Notes: generated by a model not told the origin, from the sequence alone. A stretch of 60,322 bases of DNA from an uncultured Collinsella sp. (GCA_958413765.1 CATYVH010000010.1:1-60322), one strand, 5' to 3'. Shown: positions 34,218 to 42,239, numbered from the stretch's first letter. Numbers and translations: made by a program.

Positions 34218-34252
34218 GGGCGCCCGCGGTTGACCATGACTGCGGGCGTCCC
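34218..34252 (+). terminator. Weak hairpin between the GH172 and ROK genes
   Basis: A CGCCCGC-type arm near 34221 pairs with GCGGGCG near 34242, followed by TCCCTTTG. It is probably a partial terminator or attenuator. Confidence 0.35.
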
Positions 34253-34269
34253 TTTGTAAGGAGGATCAC

Positions 34270-35154
34270 ATGAGCGAAAAGCAAATGAGGCTCGGCGCCC
34301 TCGAAGCCGGCGGGACCAAGATGGTCTGTGCCGTGGTGTCCGGCGACGGCGAGGTCCTCGACCGTATGGAGACCCCGACGCTTACGCCCGCCGAGACCGT
34401 CCCGCAGATGATCGAGTGGTTCACCGCCCGCGATGTGGACGCGTTGGGCATCGGCGCCTTCGGCCCGACCTGCGTCGACCCCAACGACGAGCGCTACGGC
34501 TCCATTCTCCAGACGCCCAAGCTCGCGTGGCGAGGCCATGGTCTTCGCGCCGCGTTCGCCGACGCCCTCGGGATTCCGGTGGCCTACGACACGGACGTGA
34601 ACGTTGCCTGCCTCGGCGAAGTGGTCTTCGGCTGCTGCAAGGGGCTCGAGGACGCCGTCTACGTGACCATCGGCACCGGCGTGGGCGCGGGCGTCATGTG
34701 CGCGGGCAGACTCCTTCACGGCATGCTGCACCCCGAGGCCGGTCACATGCTGGTAAGGACCCGTCCCACCGAGGAGGGACGCTGCGTCTGCCCGAGCCAC
34801 GCGAGCTGTCTCGAGGGGCTCGCCTCCGGCCCCGCCATCGCCGCGCGCTGGGGAAAGCCCGCGGCCGAGCTCGCGGACAACGATGAGGTGTGGGCGCTCG
34901 AGGGGGATTATCTGGGGCAGATGTGCGCGAACCTCGTGCTCATGTACTCGCCTCGCCGCATCGTCCTCGGCGGCGGCGTGATGCACCAGGAGCAGCTCTA
35001 CGGCATCGTCCGCAAGAAGACCCTCGAATATCTGGGTGGCTACATCCAGACCGCCGAGCTTAAGGACATGGAGAGCTACATCTGCGCCCCGGGCTGCGGC
35101 GGCGACCAAGGAATCCTCGGCGCGGCCGAGCTGGCAAGAAGGGCGCTCGCGTAA
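34270..35154 (+). CDS. ROK-family sugar kinase, probable fructokinase
   Basis: The 294-aa protein has LGALEAGGTKMVCAVV (phosphate-binding), VTIGTGVGAGV, the zinc motif HPEAGH...CVCPSHASC, and LEGLASGPAIAARWG, which is characteristic of ROK fructokinases such as YdhR. In this operon it would phosphorylate the fructose released by the GH172 enzyme. GTAAGGAGG precedes the ATG. Glucokinase or mannokinase activity cannot be excluded by eye. Confidence 0.85.
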   Translation: MSEKQMRLGALEAGGTKMVCAVVSGDGEVLDRMETPTLTPAETVPQMIEWFTARDVDALGIGAFGPTCVDPNDERYGSILQTPKLAWRGHGLRAAFADALGIPVAYDTDVNVACLGEVVFGCCKGLEDAVYVTIGTGVGAGVMCAGRLLHGMLHPEAGHMLVRTRPTEEGRCVCPSHASCLEGLASGPAIAARWGKPAAELADNDEVWALEGDYLGQMCANLVLMYSPRRIVLGGGVMHQEQLYGIVRKKTLEYLGGYIQTAELKDMESYICAPGCGGDQGILGAAELARRALA

Positions 35155-35186
35155 CTTGCGCTCTCTCCGCCATACAACGCGTTAAG

Positions 35187-35236
35187 AAAAGACGAGCGCT
35201 TCTTGCCAATTGAGCGGCAAGAAGTGCTCGTCTTTT
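35187..35236 (+). terminator. Terminator of the PTS-GH172-ROK operon
   Basis: A 21-bp stem (35187-35207 with 35216-35236, one mismatch) ends in TCTTTT. It is A-rich on the left and T-rich on the right, so it can work in both directions. Confidence 0.9.
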
Positions 35237-35270
35237 GCATTTGTTTTTGGGGCAGGACGCCCCGCCTCCG

Positions 35271-35500
35271 CTAGAGTCCCTGGACCGCCACACCCACGAG
35301 GTTTGGACCGGTGTGGACAAGAGGCGCGGGGCTGATGTCGGAGCGGACGACCTCCACCGCGTTGGCCACGCGCTCGCACAGGGCCTGCTCCATGCGGTCG
35401 TAGAGGTCGGCGTGGGCCGAGGTGCGGCTCGCGGCAAAGCGCACCTTGGGGTGCTTCTCGACGATGGCGGCGATGAGCTTGACCTCGGTGCGATGCGGTA
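35271..35500 (-). pseudogene. DegV-family protein, C-terminal fragment
   Basis: In frame to a TAG at 35271-35273 the fragment reads TEVKLIAAIVEKHP and ends DISPAPLVHTGPNLVGVAVQ. The HTGPnxxGVA end is typical of DegV fatty-acid-binding proteins. Only ~75 residues of about 280 remain. Its upstream side joins an IS200-like transposase start. Confidence 0.5.
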
Positions 35501-35557
35501 CTTGCACAGCCATTTCGTGTACGCGAGGCTGTTGGCTTTCTGGGCCACAGCAATCAC
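35490..35557 (-). pseudogene. IS200/IS605 tnpA N-terminal fragment
   Basis: From a GTG at 35557 with AGGGGGAAGG upstream, the translation QKANSLAYTKWLCKYRI matches the conserved start of IS200 Y1 transposases (KANSLAHTKWLCKYHIVF). The match then stops and DegV sequence follows, so the transposase was lost by deletion. A perfect hairpin lies just upstream. Confidence 0.6.
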
Positions 35558-35605
35558 CTTCCCCCTAGTATGATGACCTGAACAATCCTCATGCTAGGGG
35601 GAAGG
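35557..35605. repeat. Perfect 12-bp inverted repeat beside the IS200 remnant
   Basis: CCTTCCCCCTAG (35557-35568) pairs with CTAGGGGGAAGG (35594-35605) across 25 nt. IS200/IS605 elements carry subterminal hairpins that Y1 transposases recognise, so this may be the surviving left end. More short hairpins follow (CCACCCGCTGAGCGGGTGG near 35634). Confidence 0.65.
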
Positions 35606-35752
35606 TTTTTGTCGCGTAGCGGAAATTGGCCTCCACCCGCTGAGCGGGTGGCTTTCTATGCCGCGCGTGCCGCGCGGCACGGACTAAAGTCCATGAATAA
35701 AAACGAGGAAGGCCACGTCCGGCCTCCCTCGCAAAGGGTCTCTGATTACTCC

Positions 35753-35781
35753 CACTCATTGGGGACAGACTTAAATGAGTG
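35753..35781. repeat. Small palindrome with GGGGACAG loop
   Basis: CACTCATT (35753-35760) pairs perfectly with AATGAGTG (35774-35781) around GGGGACAGACTTA. The loop string is shared with the palindromes at 16418, 37986 and 38330, while the arms differ. Confidence 0.65.
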
Positions 35782-35800
35782 CTCTTGAAATGCCGGCGCC

Positions 35801-35868
35801 TGGGGACGTTCTTTTTCTGTCTGCAGTTTGGAACGTTCCTTTTCTGTCGGCAGTTTGGGACGGTCCTT
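35801..35868 (+). repeat. Imperfect 27-bp tandem repeat
   Basis: A unit of the form GGGACGTTCTTTTTCTGTC-TGCAGTTT is repeated two and a half times (GGGACGTT..., GGAACGTT..., GGGACGGT). It again begins with the GGGAC string. No coding frame accounts for it. Confidence 0.55.
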
Positions 35869-35960
35869 AGAGCTGCAGCGCGCCATGAGCGAAGGCGAAG
35901 CGGATCATCCTGTCTTTTGAGTTCTAAGCATAAGCCCCTGTCTCTGAGCAATGACCGGTT

Positions 35961-36090
35961 CGCATTTGTGCGTATTTGCGTGCGTGGGATTGCGTGAATA
36001 TGCGTATAGATGCGCCGTTTTCGGGACAATAATGACCGTTTAGCGGTGAGATACGCACAAACGCGCACAGACGCGCGTGTTTGTGCGAAT
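35961..36090 (+). promoter_or_regulatory. TGCGT-rich control region with imperfect palindrome
   Basis: TGCGT or TGCGC recurs about every 10 bases from 35968 to 36015, roughly one helical turn apart. Then CGCACAAACGCGC (36054-36066) faces GCGCGTGTTTGTGCG (36073-36087). This lies 50-180 bp before the oxidoreductase gene and may be the operator of the DeoR-type regulator in the same unit. Confidence 0.45.
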
Positions 36091-36138
36091 ATAGAGCTAT
36101 CCGAAATGCAAGGCGTTCTATGACACAGGAGGCACATA

Positions 36139-37218
36139 ATGGCAGATTCCAAGCAGGCTCCGCTCGACGCCGCGGCAGCCGCCAAAGCAGCGTTCGCTTC
36201 GGTCCAGGACAAGCCGTTCCCCGACGATATTTTTACGGCTCCCGAGCTCCATTGGGCCGTCATCGGTTGCGGCGTTATCGCCAACCAGATGGCTCAGTCC
36301 CTTGCTCTTGCCGGCCGCAAGCTTGCGGGCGTCGCCAACCGTACGCTGTCCAAGGCTCAGGCTTTTGCTGAGCAGTATGGCATCGAGAAGGTCTATGAAT
36401 CGGTTGAGGACCTCTACGCCGATCCGGGCATCGACGCCGTCTATATCACCACGCCGCACAACACGCATATCACCTATCTGCGCGCTGCCCTGGCAGCCGG
36501 CAAGCACGTGCTCTGCGAGAAAGCCATTACCCTCAATTCCGCTGAGCTCGACGAGGCGCGTGCCATCGCCGACGAGCACAACGTCGTCCTCATGGACGCC
36601 ACCACGGTGCTCCACATGCCTTTGTATCAGGAGCTGCGTCGTCGCATGGATGTCGGTGAGTTCGGCCGCATGAATCTCGCTCAGCTCAACTTTGGCAGCT
36701 ACAAGGAGTACGGCGATCTGACCAATCGCTTCTACAACCGCAACCTTGCTGGCGGTGCCATGCTCGATATTGGCGTGTATGCCCTGTCCGTCATGCGTCT
36801 CTTTATGGCCAGCCAGCCCGCTGAGGTCGTTTCACTGGGCAACACCTGTGAGACTGGCGTTGACGTTGCGGGCGGCATCGTCTGCCGCAATGCCGAGCAG
36901 CAGCTGGGCGTCGTGAGCCTTACGCTTCACTCCAAGCAGCCCAAGCGCTCGGTCATCAGCTTTGACAAGTGCTACATCGAGGTCAACGAATATCCGCGTG
37001 CCGATCACGCGACCATCGTGTGGACTGCCGACGGCTACCGCGAGGAGGTCCACGCTGGCACCGAGGCCTACGCACTGTGCTACGAGATGGCCGATCTTGA
37101 GAAGGCCGTTGCCGGCGACGACTCCAAGCGCGAGCTGCTGGATTATGCTTCTGATGTTATGGAGCTTATGACCAAGCTTCGCGCCGACTGGGGAGTCGTG
37201 TACCCCGAGGAGGAGTAA
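36139..37218 (+). CDS. Gfo/Idh/MocA-family oxidoreductase
   Basis: The 359-aa NAD(P)-dependent dehydrogenase has its Rossmann motif at about residues 39-47 (AVIGCGVIA), the family signature EKAITLNSAE where the Lys is catalytic, and LAGGAMLDIGVYAL further on. A ~35-residue polar N-terminal extension precedes the Rossmann fold. CAGGAGG lies before the ATG. It is 3 bases before a DeoR regulator, so the pair probably controls and performs one step of sugar or polyol oxidation. The substrate is unknown. Confidence 0.9.
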   Translation: MADSKQAPLDAAAAAKAAFASVQDKPFPDDIFTAPELHWAVIGCGVIANQMAQSLALAGRKLAGVANRTLSKAQAFAEQYGIEKVYESVEDLYADPGIDAVYITTPHNTHITYLRAALAAGKHVLCEKAITLNSAELDEARAIADEHNVVLMDATTVLHMPLYQELRRRMDVGEFGRMNLAQLNFGSYKEYGDLTNRFYNRNLAGGAMLDIGVYALSVMRLFMASQPAEVVSLGNTCETGVDVAGGIVCRNAEQQLGVVSLTLHSKQPKRSVISFDKCYIEVNEYPRADHATIVWTADGYREEVHAGTEAYALCYEMADLEKAVAGDDSKRELLDYASDVMELMTKLRADWGVVYPEEE

Positions 37219-37221
37219 GCG

Positions 37222-37968
37222 ATGCTTGCGGAAGATAGGCTCAACGCAATCGTATCGATGGTGCAACAGACGGGCTCGGTTACCGTACCGGAGCTTGCTG
37301 AGGCCCTGGGCGTGACGGCGTCTACCATTCGGCGCGACCTGCAGACGCTCAATCGCGCACACCGTATCGCCAAGGTGCACGGTGGGGCGACGAGCCTTGA
37401 GCGCGCGCACGTGACGCGCGACCTAACGCTTAATGAGCGCAGCGATCTCCATAACGACGACAAGGAACGTATCTGCGCCCGTGCGGCGGCGCTGGTAGAG
37501 CCCGAGAACTTTGTGTACATCGATTCGGGTTCGACGACGCTCAGGCTCATCGAGCATCTTCCGCATCTCGAAGGGGTCACCTATGTGACTGATTCCGTGC
37601 TCCATGCTCAGCATCTCGCTTTGCGCGGCATGCGTACCGTGGTGCTGGGCGGCGAGCTCAAACCCGAGACCGAGGCGCTCGTTGGCCCCGATGCCTTGGC
37701 AACTCTAGACCGCTACAACTTCAACTGCGGCTTTTGGGGCTCTAACGGCATTGCCGCCGAGCAGGGCTTCACGGCGCCCGATATCGAGGAGGCACAGGTC
37801 AAGCGCATCTCGATGCGCCATACGGCCAAACGCTTCGTAATCTCGGATGCCAGCAAATTTGGCATGGTGGCGCCCGTCAAGTTCGCGGACTTCCGCGACG
37901 CAACGATTATTACCGCAGGCGAGGTCCCCGCCAAGTACCGGGCAATGGACAACGTCATCACGGTCTAG
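37222..37968 (+). CDS. DeoR/GlpR-family transcriptional regulator
   Basis: The 248-aa protein has an N-terminal DeoR helix-turn-helix (VTVPELAEALGVTASTIRRD, about residues 19-38, then HGGATS). Its C-terminal sugar-phosphate-sensing domain contains IDSGSTTLRLIEHLP and VLGGELKPETEALVG. DeoR proteins usually repress a carbohydrate operon and release DNA when a sugar phosphate binds. The likely target is the palindromic region before the oxidoreductase. Confidence 0.93.
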   Translation: MLAEDRLNAIVSMVQQTGSVTVPELAEALGVTASTIRRDLQTLNRAHRIAKVHGGATSLERAHVTRDLTLNERSDLHNDDKERICARAAALVEPENFVYIDSGSTTLRLIEHLPHLEGVTYVTDSVLHAQHLALRGMRTVVLGGELKPETEALVGPDALATLDRYNFNCGFWGSNGIAAEQGFTAPDIEEAQVKRISMRHTAKRFVISDASKFGMVAPVKFADFRDATIITAGEVPAKYRAMDNVITV

Positions 37969-37985
37969 CGACGGGAAGGCCAAAA

Positions 37986-38018
37986 CCACCACAAAGGGGA
38001 CAGGCACCTTTGTGGTGG
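37986..38018 (+). repeat. 33-bp terminal inverted repeat, left
   Basis: CCACCACAAAGG and CCTTTGTGGTGG flank the 9-nt centre GGACAGGCA. The whole 33 bp is the exact reverse complement of 38330-38362. It starts 18 bases after the deoR stop. Confidence 0.9.
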
Positions 38019-38026
38019 GTCAATGG

Positions 38027-38063
38027 AAAAGCGGCAACGACCATCCCGGGCGCTGCCGCTTTT
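38027..38063 (+). terminator. Terminator after deoR
   Basis: AAAAGCGGCA (38027-38036) pairs with TGCCGCTTTT (38054-38063), followed by GTTGTCT. It lies inside the inverted-repeat-bounded segment. Confidence 0.8.
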
Positions 38064-38084
38064 GTTGTCTACCGGTTTATCTAA

Positions 38085-38295
38085 ATCTGTAACAACCAGA
38101 CCGTTAAAAGCAGGCTAGATGTTACAGATCGAGATACTTACGAACCGCGCCGCCCCTTTGTCTCAATCTGTAACATCTGGGACTGATTTTGCCGAGTTAC
38201 TGTTACAGATTGAGACTATTCCCTTGAGGGAATTCGAATGTCTCGATCTGTAACAGATAGACCGCAAAATGGGCTTCAGCTGTTACAGATCGAGA
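38085..38295. repeat. Array of 15-bp motifs alternating in orientation every 40 bp
   Basis: TCTCRATCTGTAACA occurs at 38166 (core ATCTGTAACA; full motif 38161-38175) and 38241-38255, with a shortened copy at 38085-38094. Its reverse complement occurs at 38120-38134, 38201-38215 and 38281-38295. Every gap between motifs is 25 nt except one of 26, and the gap sequences are unique. Each forward/reverse pair could form a 15-bp stem with a 25-nt loop. The array is enclosed by the 33-bp inverted repeats. Confidence 0.9.
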
Positions 38296-38329
38296 TGTTT
38301 GGGAATCCGGCAGGGCCATCGCGGCAAAA

Positions 38330-38362
38330 CCACCACAAAGGTGCCTGTCCCCTTTGTGGTGG
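38330..38362 (-). repeat. 33-bp terminal inverted repeat, right
   Basis: Exact reverse complement of 37986-38018 and itself palindromic (12-bp arms, centre TGCCTGTCC). It ends one base before the stop codon of the pseudouridine synthase gene (38364-38366, minus strand), so it may also act at the 3' end of that transcript. Confidence 0.9.
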
Positions 38363-38363
38363 T

Positions 38364-39023
38364 TTAGGGCTCCCAGGGGCAGGGGGCTTCGATGTGGATG
38401 TACTCGCCGGTTACGGGATGCGTGAAGGATACGCTGTGGGCGTGGAGCATCAGGCCGCAGGGACGCGGCGTTCCGTACAGGTCGTCGCCAATCAAGGGAT
38501 GATGCTCGCTTGCCAGGTGCACGCGGATCTGGTGCTTGCGGCCGGTGAGCAGCTCGACATCAATATACGAGCGCGTAGGCAGGCCACGGCGGCTCTTAAG
38601 GCGCTTGAGTACCTTGATGCGCGTCTGAGAAGGCTTGCCGCTGGCGCCGACGCGCATCTTTCGGCTGTCGTGACGGTCGCGGGCGATGGGCTTGTCGATG
38701 AACTTCTCGTTCCAGTCGATCTTGCCCTCGGCCAGCGCCAGATAGTGCTTTTCGAAGGCGTGGTCGATGACCATTTGGTCAAAGGCGGGCTGCGTCTGTT
38801 TGTCGAGCGAAAACAACACCACGCCGGTGGTGTTGCGGTCCAGGCGGTTGAGCGGCTGCATGTCGGTCGCGGCAAAGCCGTCACCCATCGCCAGCAGCAG
38901 GTCGCTGGCGTAGTCGGTGAGCGTGCGCTCGCCGGTGCCGTCGCCGTGGACGATCATGCCGGCGGGCTTGTCGATGGCCATGAGCCAGGCGTCGCAGTAA
39001 AGGACTTGAGGTTCTTCGTTCAC
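38364..39023 (-). CDS. RluA-family RNA pseudouridine synthase
   Basis: The 219-aa enzyme has NRLDRNTTGVVLFS, the catalytic-Asp motif of the RluA family (usually HRLDxxTSG), plus KHYLALAEG and TGRKHQIRVHLA. There is no N-terminal S4 domain, so it is a short RluA-like member. The RNA target is not predictable. It lies 15 bases downstream of the U32 peptidase gene and is probably cotranscribed with it. Confidence 0.9.
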   Translation of the reverse strand: MNEEPQVLYCDAWLMAIDKPAGMIVHGDGTGERTLTDYASDLLLAMGDGFAATDMQPLNRLDRNTTGVVLFSLDKQTQPAFDQMVIDHAFEKHYLALAEGKIDWNEKFIDKPIARDRHDSRKMRVGASGKPSQTRIKVLKRLKSRRGLPTRSYIDVELLTGRKHQIRVHLASEHHPLIGDDLYGTPRPCGLMLHAHSVSFTHPVTGEYIHIEAPCPWEP

Positions 39024-39038
39024 GTGTAAGCCTTTCGG

Positions 39039-41531
39039 TTAGCTAATTCCCACAAACATGCAGCCCGAGGTGGCGCCGCGCAGGCGGGCGGCGGGCTTGC
39101 GGCCGGCCTGTGCTGCTTCGACGGCACGACGGACGCGGGCGACGGCACGGCCCACCTCATCTGTCTCGAGCAGCGTTCCGTCTACCATGAGACGACGCAC
39201 GCCGGCATCGAGCAGCTGAGGAACCTGCGGCGTGAGGTCGATGGGGTAGGCGTCGTACAGGCGAGAGCGGCCATGGATGTCGGTGCGTACGGGCATGACC
39301 TTGCCGTCGATATTCTTGAGTGACAGCTTGCGGGCGCGCAGGCGGCAGTTAGCGCAATCGTGGATGCAGCCATTGGCCACCTGCAGGATGCAGTGCTCAC
39401 TCGTCATAACGCGCGGGCGGCCGAACACAGTGATGCCCAGGGCTGCGGGCGCGGCGGTGCCAAGCGAGACGATCTCGTCGAGCGTGATCTCGGGCGAGAG
39501 CCAAAACGCACCGGCTCCGCGCTCGGCAAGTGCCTCCATGCAGGGCGTGTTATGCACCGGCAGGCAAGAGCGAATCTCGGCCGTGGCGCCGGCATGAGCG
39601 GCTACGGCGAGCTCGGAGATATTGCCGACGGCGACGGTGGCTCCGGCATTGATCCAAGGATCGACGCGCTCGTGGTCGACGGCGCGGCAGACCTCGTCGA
39701 GTACGGGCACGATACCCTGCTCAAATGCATCGGCAGGGGAGAGTCCGACAGCCTCGAGCGCGTCGGTGGTCATATAGATGCGCGTTGCACCCTCCGCGCG
39801 GGCTGCCTCGGCGGCCTCGAGCGAGGTGACGGTGGCGCAGATCTGCGGCTCGTCGCGGTAGTGCTTGGGCATGGGGCGCGTACATTTGTCGAGCACCGGC
39901 AACTCGAGCGTTTTTGCGCGCTCCTCGTACGGTGCCAGAATGGCCTCTTCCAGCGCCTTACAAGCGGCGGCGCGCACCTTGTGCACGGCGGAGAAGCCCA
40001 TGCCGCAGCCCTCATCGAGCGCCACATCAAAGCTCGCGGCCTCGAAGGGCGAGGAGCCCATGCGGCCCACATGCTCAACCAGGTCTGCCGCCTCGACGGC
40101 GCGGGTCTTGGCGGCCTCGACGGTGAAGCCCGTGGCGGTGGCGGTGAGCGCGGGGTTGTCACAGCAGGTGAGTGTGACAGTAAACGGCTCGCCCAGGCGC
40201 GCCACGACGGACACGTCAACAGCTCGGCGGCGCAGCACATCGCGCTTGAGCGCGGCGCCGGCGGCGTCAATGGCGCTCTGGCTTCGAATCACGCGCACGC
40301 GGCAGCCCTCGGGCATGCTACGGGGCACGCGGCACTCAATGATGTCACCGGCGGCGGCATCATCGGCGGCAATGGTGGTCAGGAACTGGTCAAACTCGTT
40401 ATCGTGGCGAAGCTCCAGCAGGTCGCCTTTGCCCATGGGCTCAAACAGCTCAATGCGGGCGATGGCGGCGCGGCGACGGCGGTCGTCGGACTTGAGGCCG
40501 CGCACATCGCGGTTGGCCGGGCGGCTGCCCAGCACCGTGCCCACGATCTGGCCGCGGTTGTTGGAACGCTCATAGCTCATCATCTCGTCGCCCGAGGTGC
40601 CGTCCTGATAGGCGTGCGTAAAGTCGCGGTTGAAGCAGCGCTTGAGCTGGCGCTGGCGGGCGGCTTCCTCGTCCTTGGCAACGGCGGCTCCGGATAGCAT
40701 GTCGTCAATTTCGTGACGATACACATCAACGATGGAGTACACGTAATCGGGTGCCTTCATGCGGCCCTCGAGCTTGAGCGATGCGGCGCCGGCGTCATAC
40801 AGACGGCGAACAAGCTGTGAGGTGTTGGTGTCACGCGGGCACAGCGCGCGCTCGCGACCGGCAGGGGAGAGCGCGCGACCGTTCTCGTCGATCAACTCGT
40901 AGGGCAGGCGGCAGGGCTGGGCGCACATGCCACGGTTGGCCGATCGTCCCGCCATGGCAAAGCTCGAAAGCAGACACAGGCCAGAGTAGCAAAAGCAGAT
41001 GGCGCCATGGCTAAAGACCTCAAGGTCCACATCGGGCGCGGCATCGTGAATGGCGGCAATCTCGTCGATGGAAAGCTCGCGCGAGAGGGTCACGCGGTCG
41101 GCGCCCTGCTCGCGGCACCAAAGGGTTCCGCGGTCGTCGTGGATGTTCGCCTGGGTCGAGATATGCGTCTCGATGCCGGGCATCGTGCGCTTGACCTCAA
41201 AGAACAGGCCCCAGTCCTGGATGATGAAGGCGTCGGCGCCCAGCGTGGAGCAGCGATGGATGAGCTGCAGCGCATCGCTCATCTCGGACTGCTTGATGAC
41301 GATGTTGACCGTGACGTAGACGCGCGAGCCGGCCAGATGCGCGGCGCGGCAGGCCTGCTCAAAGGCCTCGTCGGTAAAGTTGGTGGCCTTGCGGCGTGCG
41401 TTGAAGCTGCCCATGCCGCAGTAGATGGCGTCTGCCCCGGCGGCGAGCGCGGCGGCAAAGGGCTCCGGGCCTCCGGCGGGGGCCAAGAGTTCGGGTCTGC
41501 GGTTGGTGGTTCGACTGGCGGTTGCGGTCAT
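39039..41531 (-). CDS. U32-family peptidase / RNA hydroxylase-like protein
   Basis: The 830-aa protein begins RPELLAPAGGPEPFAAALAA and has the U32 signature EVFSHGAICFCYSGLCLLSS followed by NRGMCAQPCR. Clustered Cys suggest an iron-sulfur cluster. A long DUF3656-type middle part and a second barrel-like C-terminal part follow (SEHCILQVANG, CANCRLRARKLSL). Relatives such as RlhA and TrhP hydroxylate rRNA or tRNA, which would fit the RNA-modifying gene downstream. Protease activity is doubtful for this branch. Confidence 0.88.
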   Translation of the reverse strand: MTATASRTTNRRPELLAPAGGPEPFAAALAAGADAIYCGMGSFNARRKATNFTDEAFEQACRAAHLAGSRVYVTVNIVIKQSEMSDALQLIHRCSTLGADAFIIQDWGLFFEVKRTMPGIETHISTQANIHDDRGTLWCREQGADRVTLSRELSIDEIAAIHDAAPDVDLEVFSHGAICFCYSGLCLLSSFAMAGRSANRGMCAQPCRLPYELIDENGRALSPAGRERALCPRDTNTSQLVRRLYDAGAASLKLEGRMKAPDYVYSIVDVYRHEIDDMLSGAAVAKDEEAARQRQLKRCFNRDFTHAYQDGTSGDEMMSYERSNNRGQIVGTVLGSRPANRDVRGLKSDDRRRRAAIARIELFEPMGKGDLLELRHDNEFDQFLTTIAADDAAAGDIIECRVPRSMPEGCRVRVIRSQSAIDAAGAALKRDVLRRRAVDVSVVARLGEPFTVTLTCCDNPALTATATGFTVEAAKTRAVEAADLVEHVGRMGSSPFEAASFDVALDEGCGMGFSAVHKVRAAACKALEEAILAPYEERAKTLELPVLDKCTRPMPKHYRDEPQICATVTSLEAAEAARAEGATRIYMTTDALEAVGLSPADAFEQGIVPVLDEVCRAVDHERVDPWINAGATVAVGNISELAVAAHAGATAEIRSCLPVHNTPCMEALAERGAGAFWLSPEITLDEIVSLGTAAPAALGITVFGRPRVMTSEHCILQVANGCIHDCANCRLRARKLSLKNIDGKVMPVRTDIHGRSRLYDAYPIDLTPQVPQLLDAGVRRLMVDGTLLETDEVGRAVARVRRAVEAAQAGRKPAARLRGATSGCMFVGIS

Positions 41532-41831
41532 ATCCTGCCTTTCAAAATGCTCAGATACTCAAAAGTATAGTGGTGCCGTCGCGGCAGGCGATGCCCGTGC
41601 TCTAAGCGGGATAAAGTCTTCAGCAGCTTGGACTGGCTGCTTCACATGAGAACCGTTCAGCGGTCCGGGGAAACCGTTGGGCGATAAAATATTCTCGCAA
41701 CGTGATAATAATCTTGCATCGCGCGGAAACCTTGAGTACTATCCCAATCAAGCGCGGTGTTCAGACCGAACTGTGCCTCCCGGTGTGAACGCCGCGCTCA
41801 CGCTCTCTCAACTGATCGTAAGGAGAAAAAC
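41532..41831 (+). promoter_or_regulatory. ridA promoter and leader hairpin
   Basis: TTGCAT (41714-41719) and TACTAT (41737-41742) are 17 bp apart and form the best sigma-70-type promoter of the window. The leader contains GCGCGGTGTTCA (41752-41763), which pairs imperfectly with TGAACGCCGCGC (41786-41797). A function for the hairpin is not apparent. The left 150 bases of the gap contain the divergent U32 gene's upstream region, with nothing else recognisable. Confidence 0.55.
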
Positions 41832-42209
41832 ATGAGCAAGACCGTCGTGTCTTCCGATAACGCACCCGCAGCCATAGGCCCGTATTCCCCCGGTATCCAG
41901 GCCGGCAACATGGTGTTCCTGTCCGGCCAGCTGGGCATCGACCCCGCAACCGGTAAGATGCCCGAGGGCGTCGAGGCCCAGGCCAAGCAGTCCCTTGCTA
42001 ACGTCGAGGCCCTGCTGACCGCTGCCGGCGCCACCTTTGCCGATGTCGTCAAGACCACGGTCTACCTGGCCGACATCGCCGACTTCGCTGCCGTGAACGA
42101 GATTTATGCCTCCAAGTTCGAGGCTCCGTTCCCCGCGCGCAGCGCTTTCCAGGTTGCCGCTCTTCCGGCTGGCGGTCTGGTCGAGATCGAGGTTGTCGCC
42201 GCTCTCTAA
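41832..42209 (+). CDS. ridA: RidA-family enamine/imine deaminase
   Basis: The 125-aa protein has PAAIGPYSPGIQAG, VFLSGQLGID and FPARSAFQVAALPAGGLVEIE, where the Arg binds carboxylates. RidA hydrolyses reactive 2-aminoacrylate made by PLP enzymes such as the diaminopropionate ammonia-lyase at 58886, so the two may be functionally linked. AAGGAG precedes the ATG at 41832; the frame upstream is leader. Confidence 0.93.
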   Translation: MSKTVVSSDNAPAAIGPYSPGIQAGNMVFLSGQLGIDPATGKMPEGVEAQAKQSLANVEALLTAAGATFADVVKTTVYLADIADFAAVNEIYASKFEAPFPARSAFQVAALPAGGLVEIEVVAAL

Positions 42210-42239
42210 GGCGTTGGCAACAACTAAACATGACATGCA

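Noticed and set aside
38085..38295. A mini CRISPR array with 25-nt spacers
   Set aside because: The 15-bp repeat alternates in orientation, which CRISPR repeats do not do, and no cas genes lie in the window.
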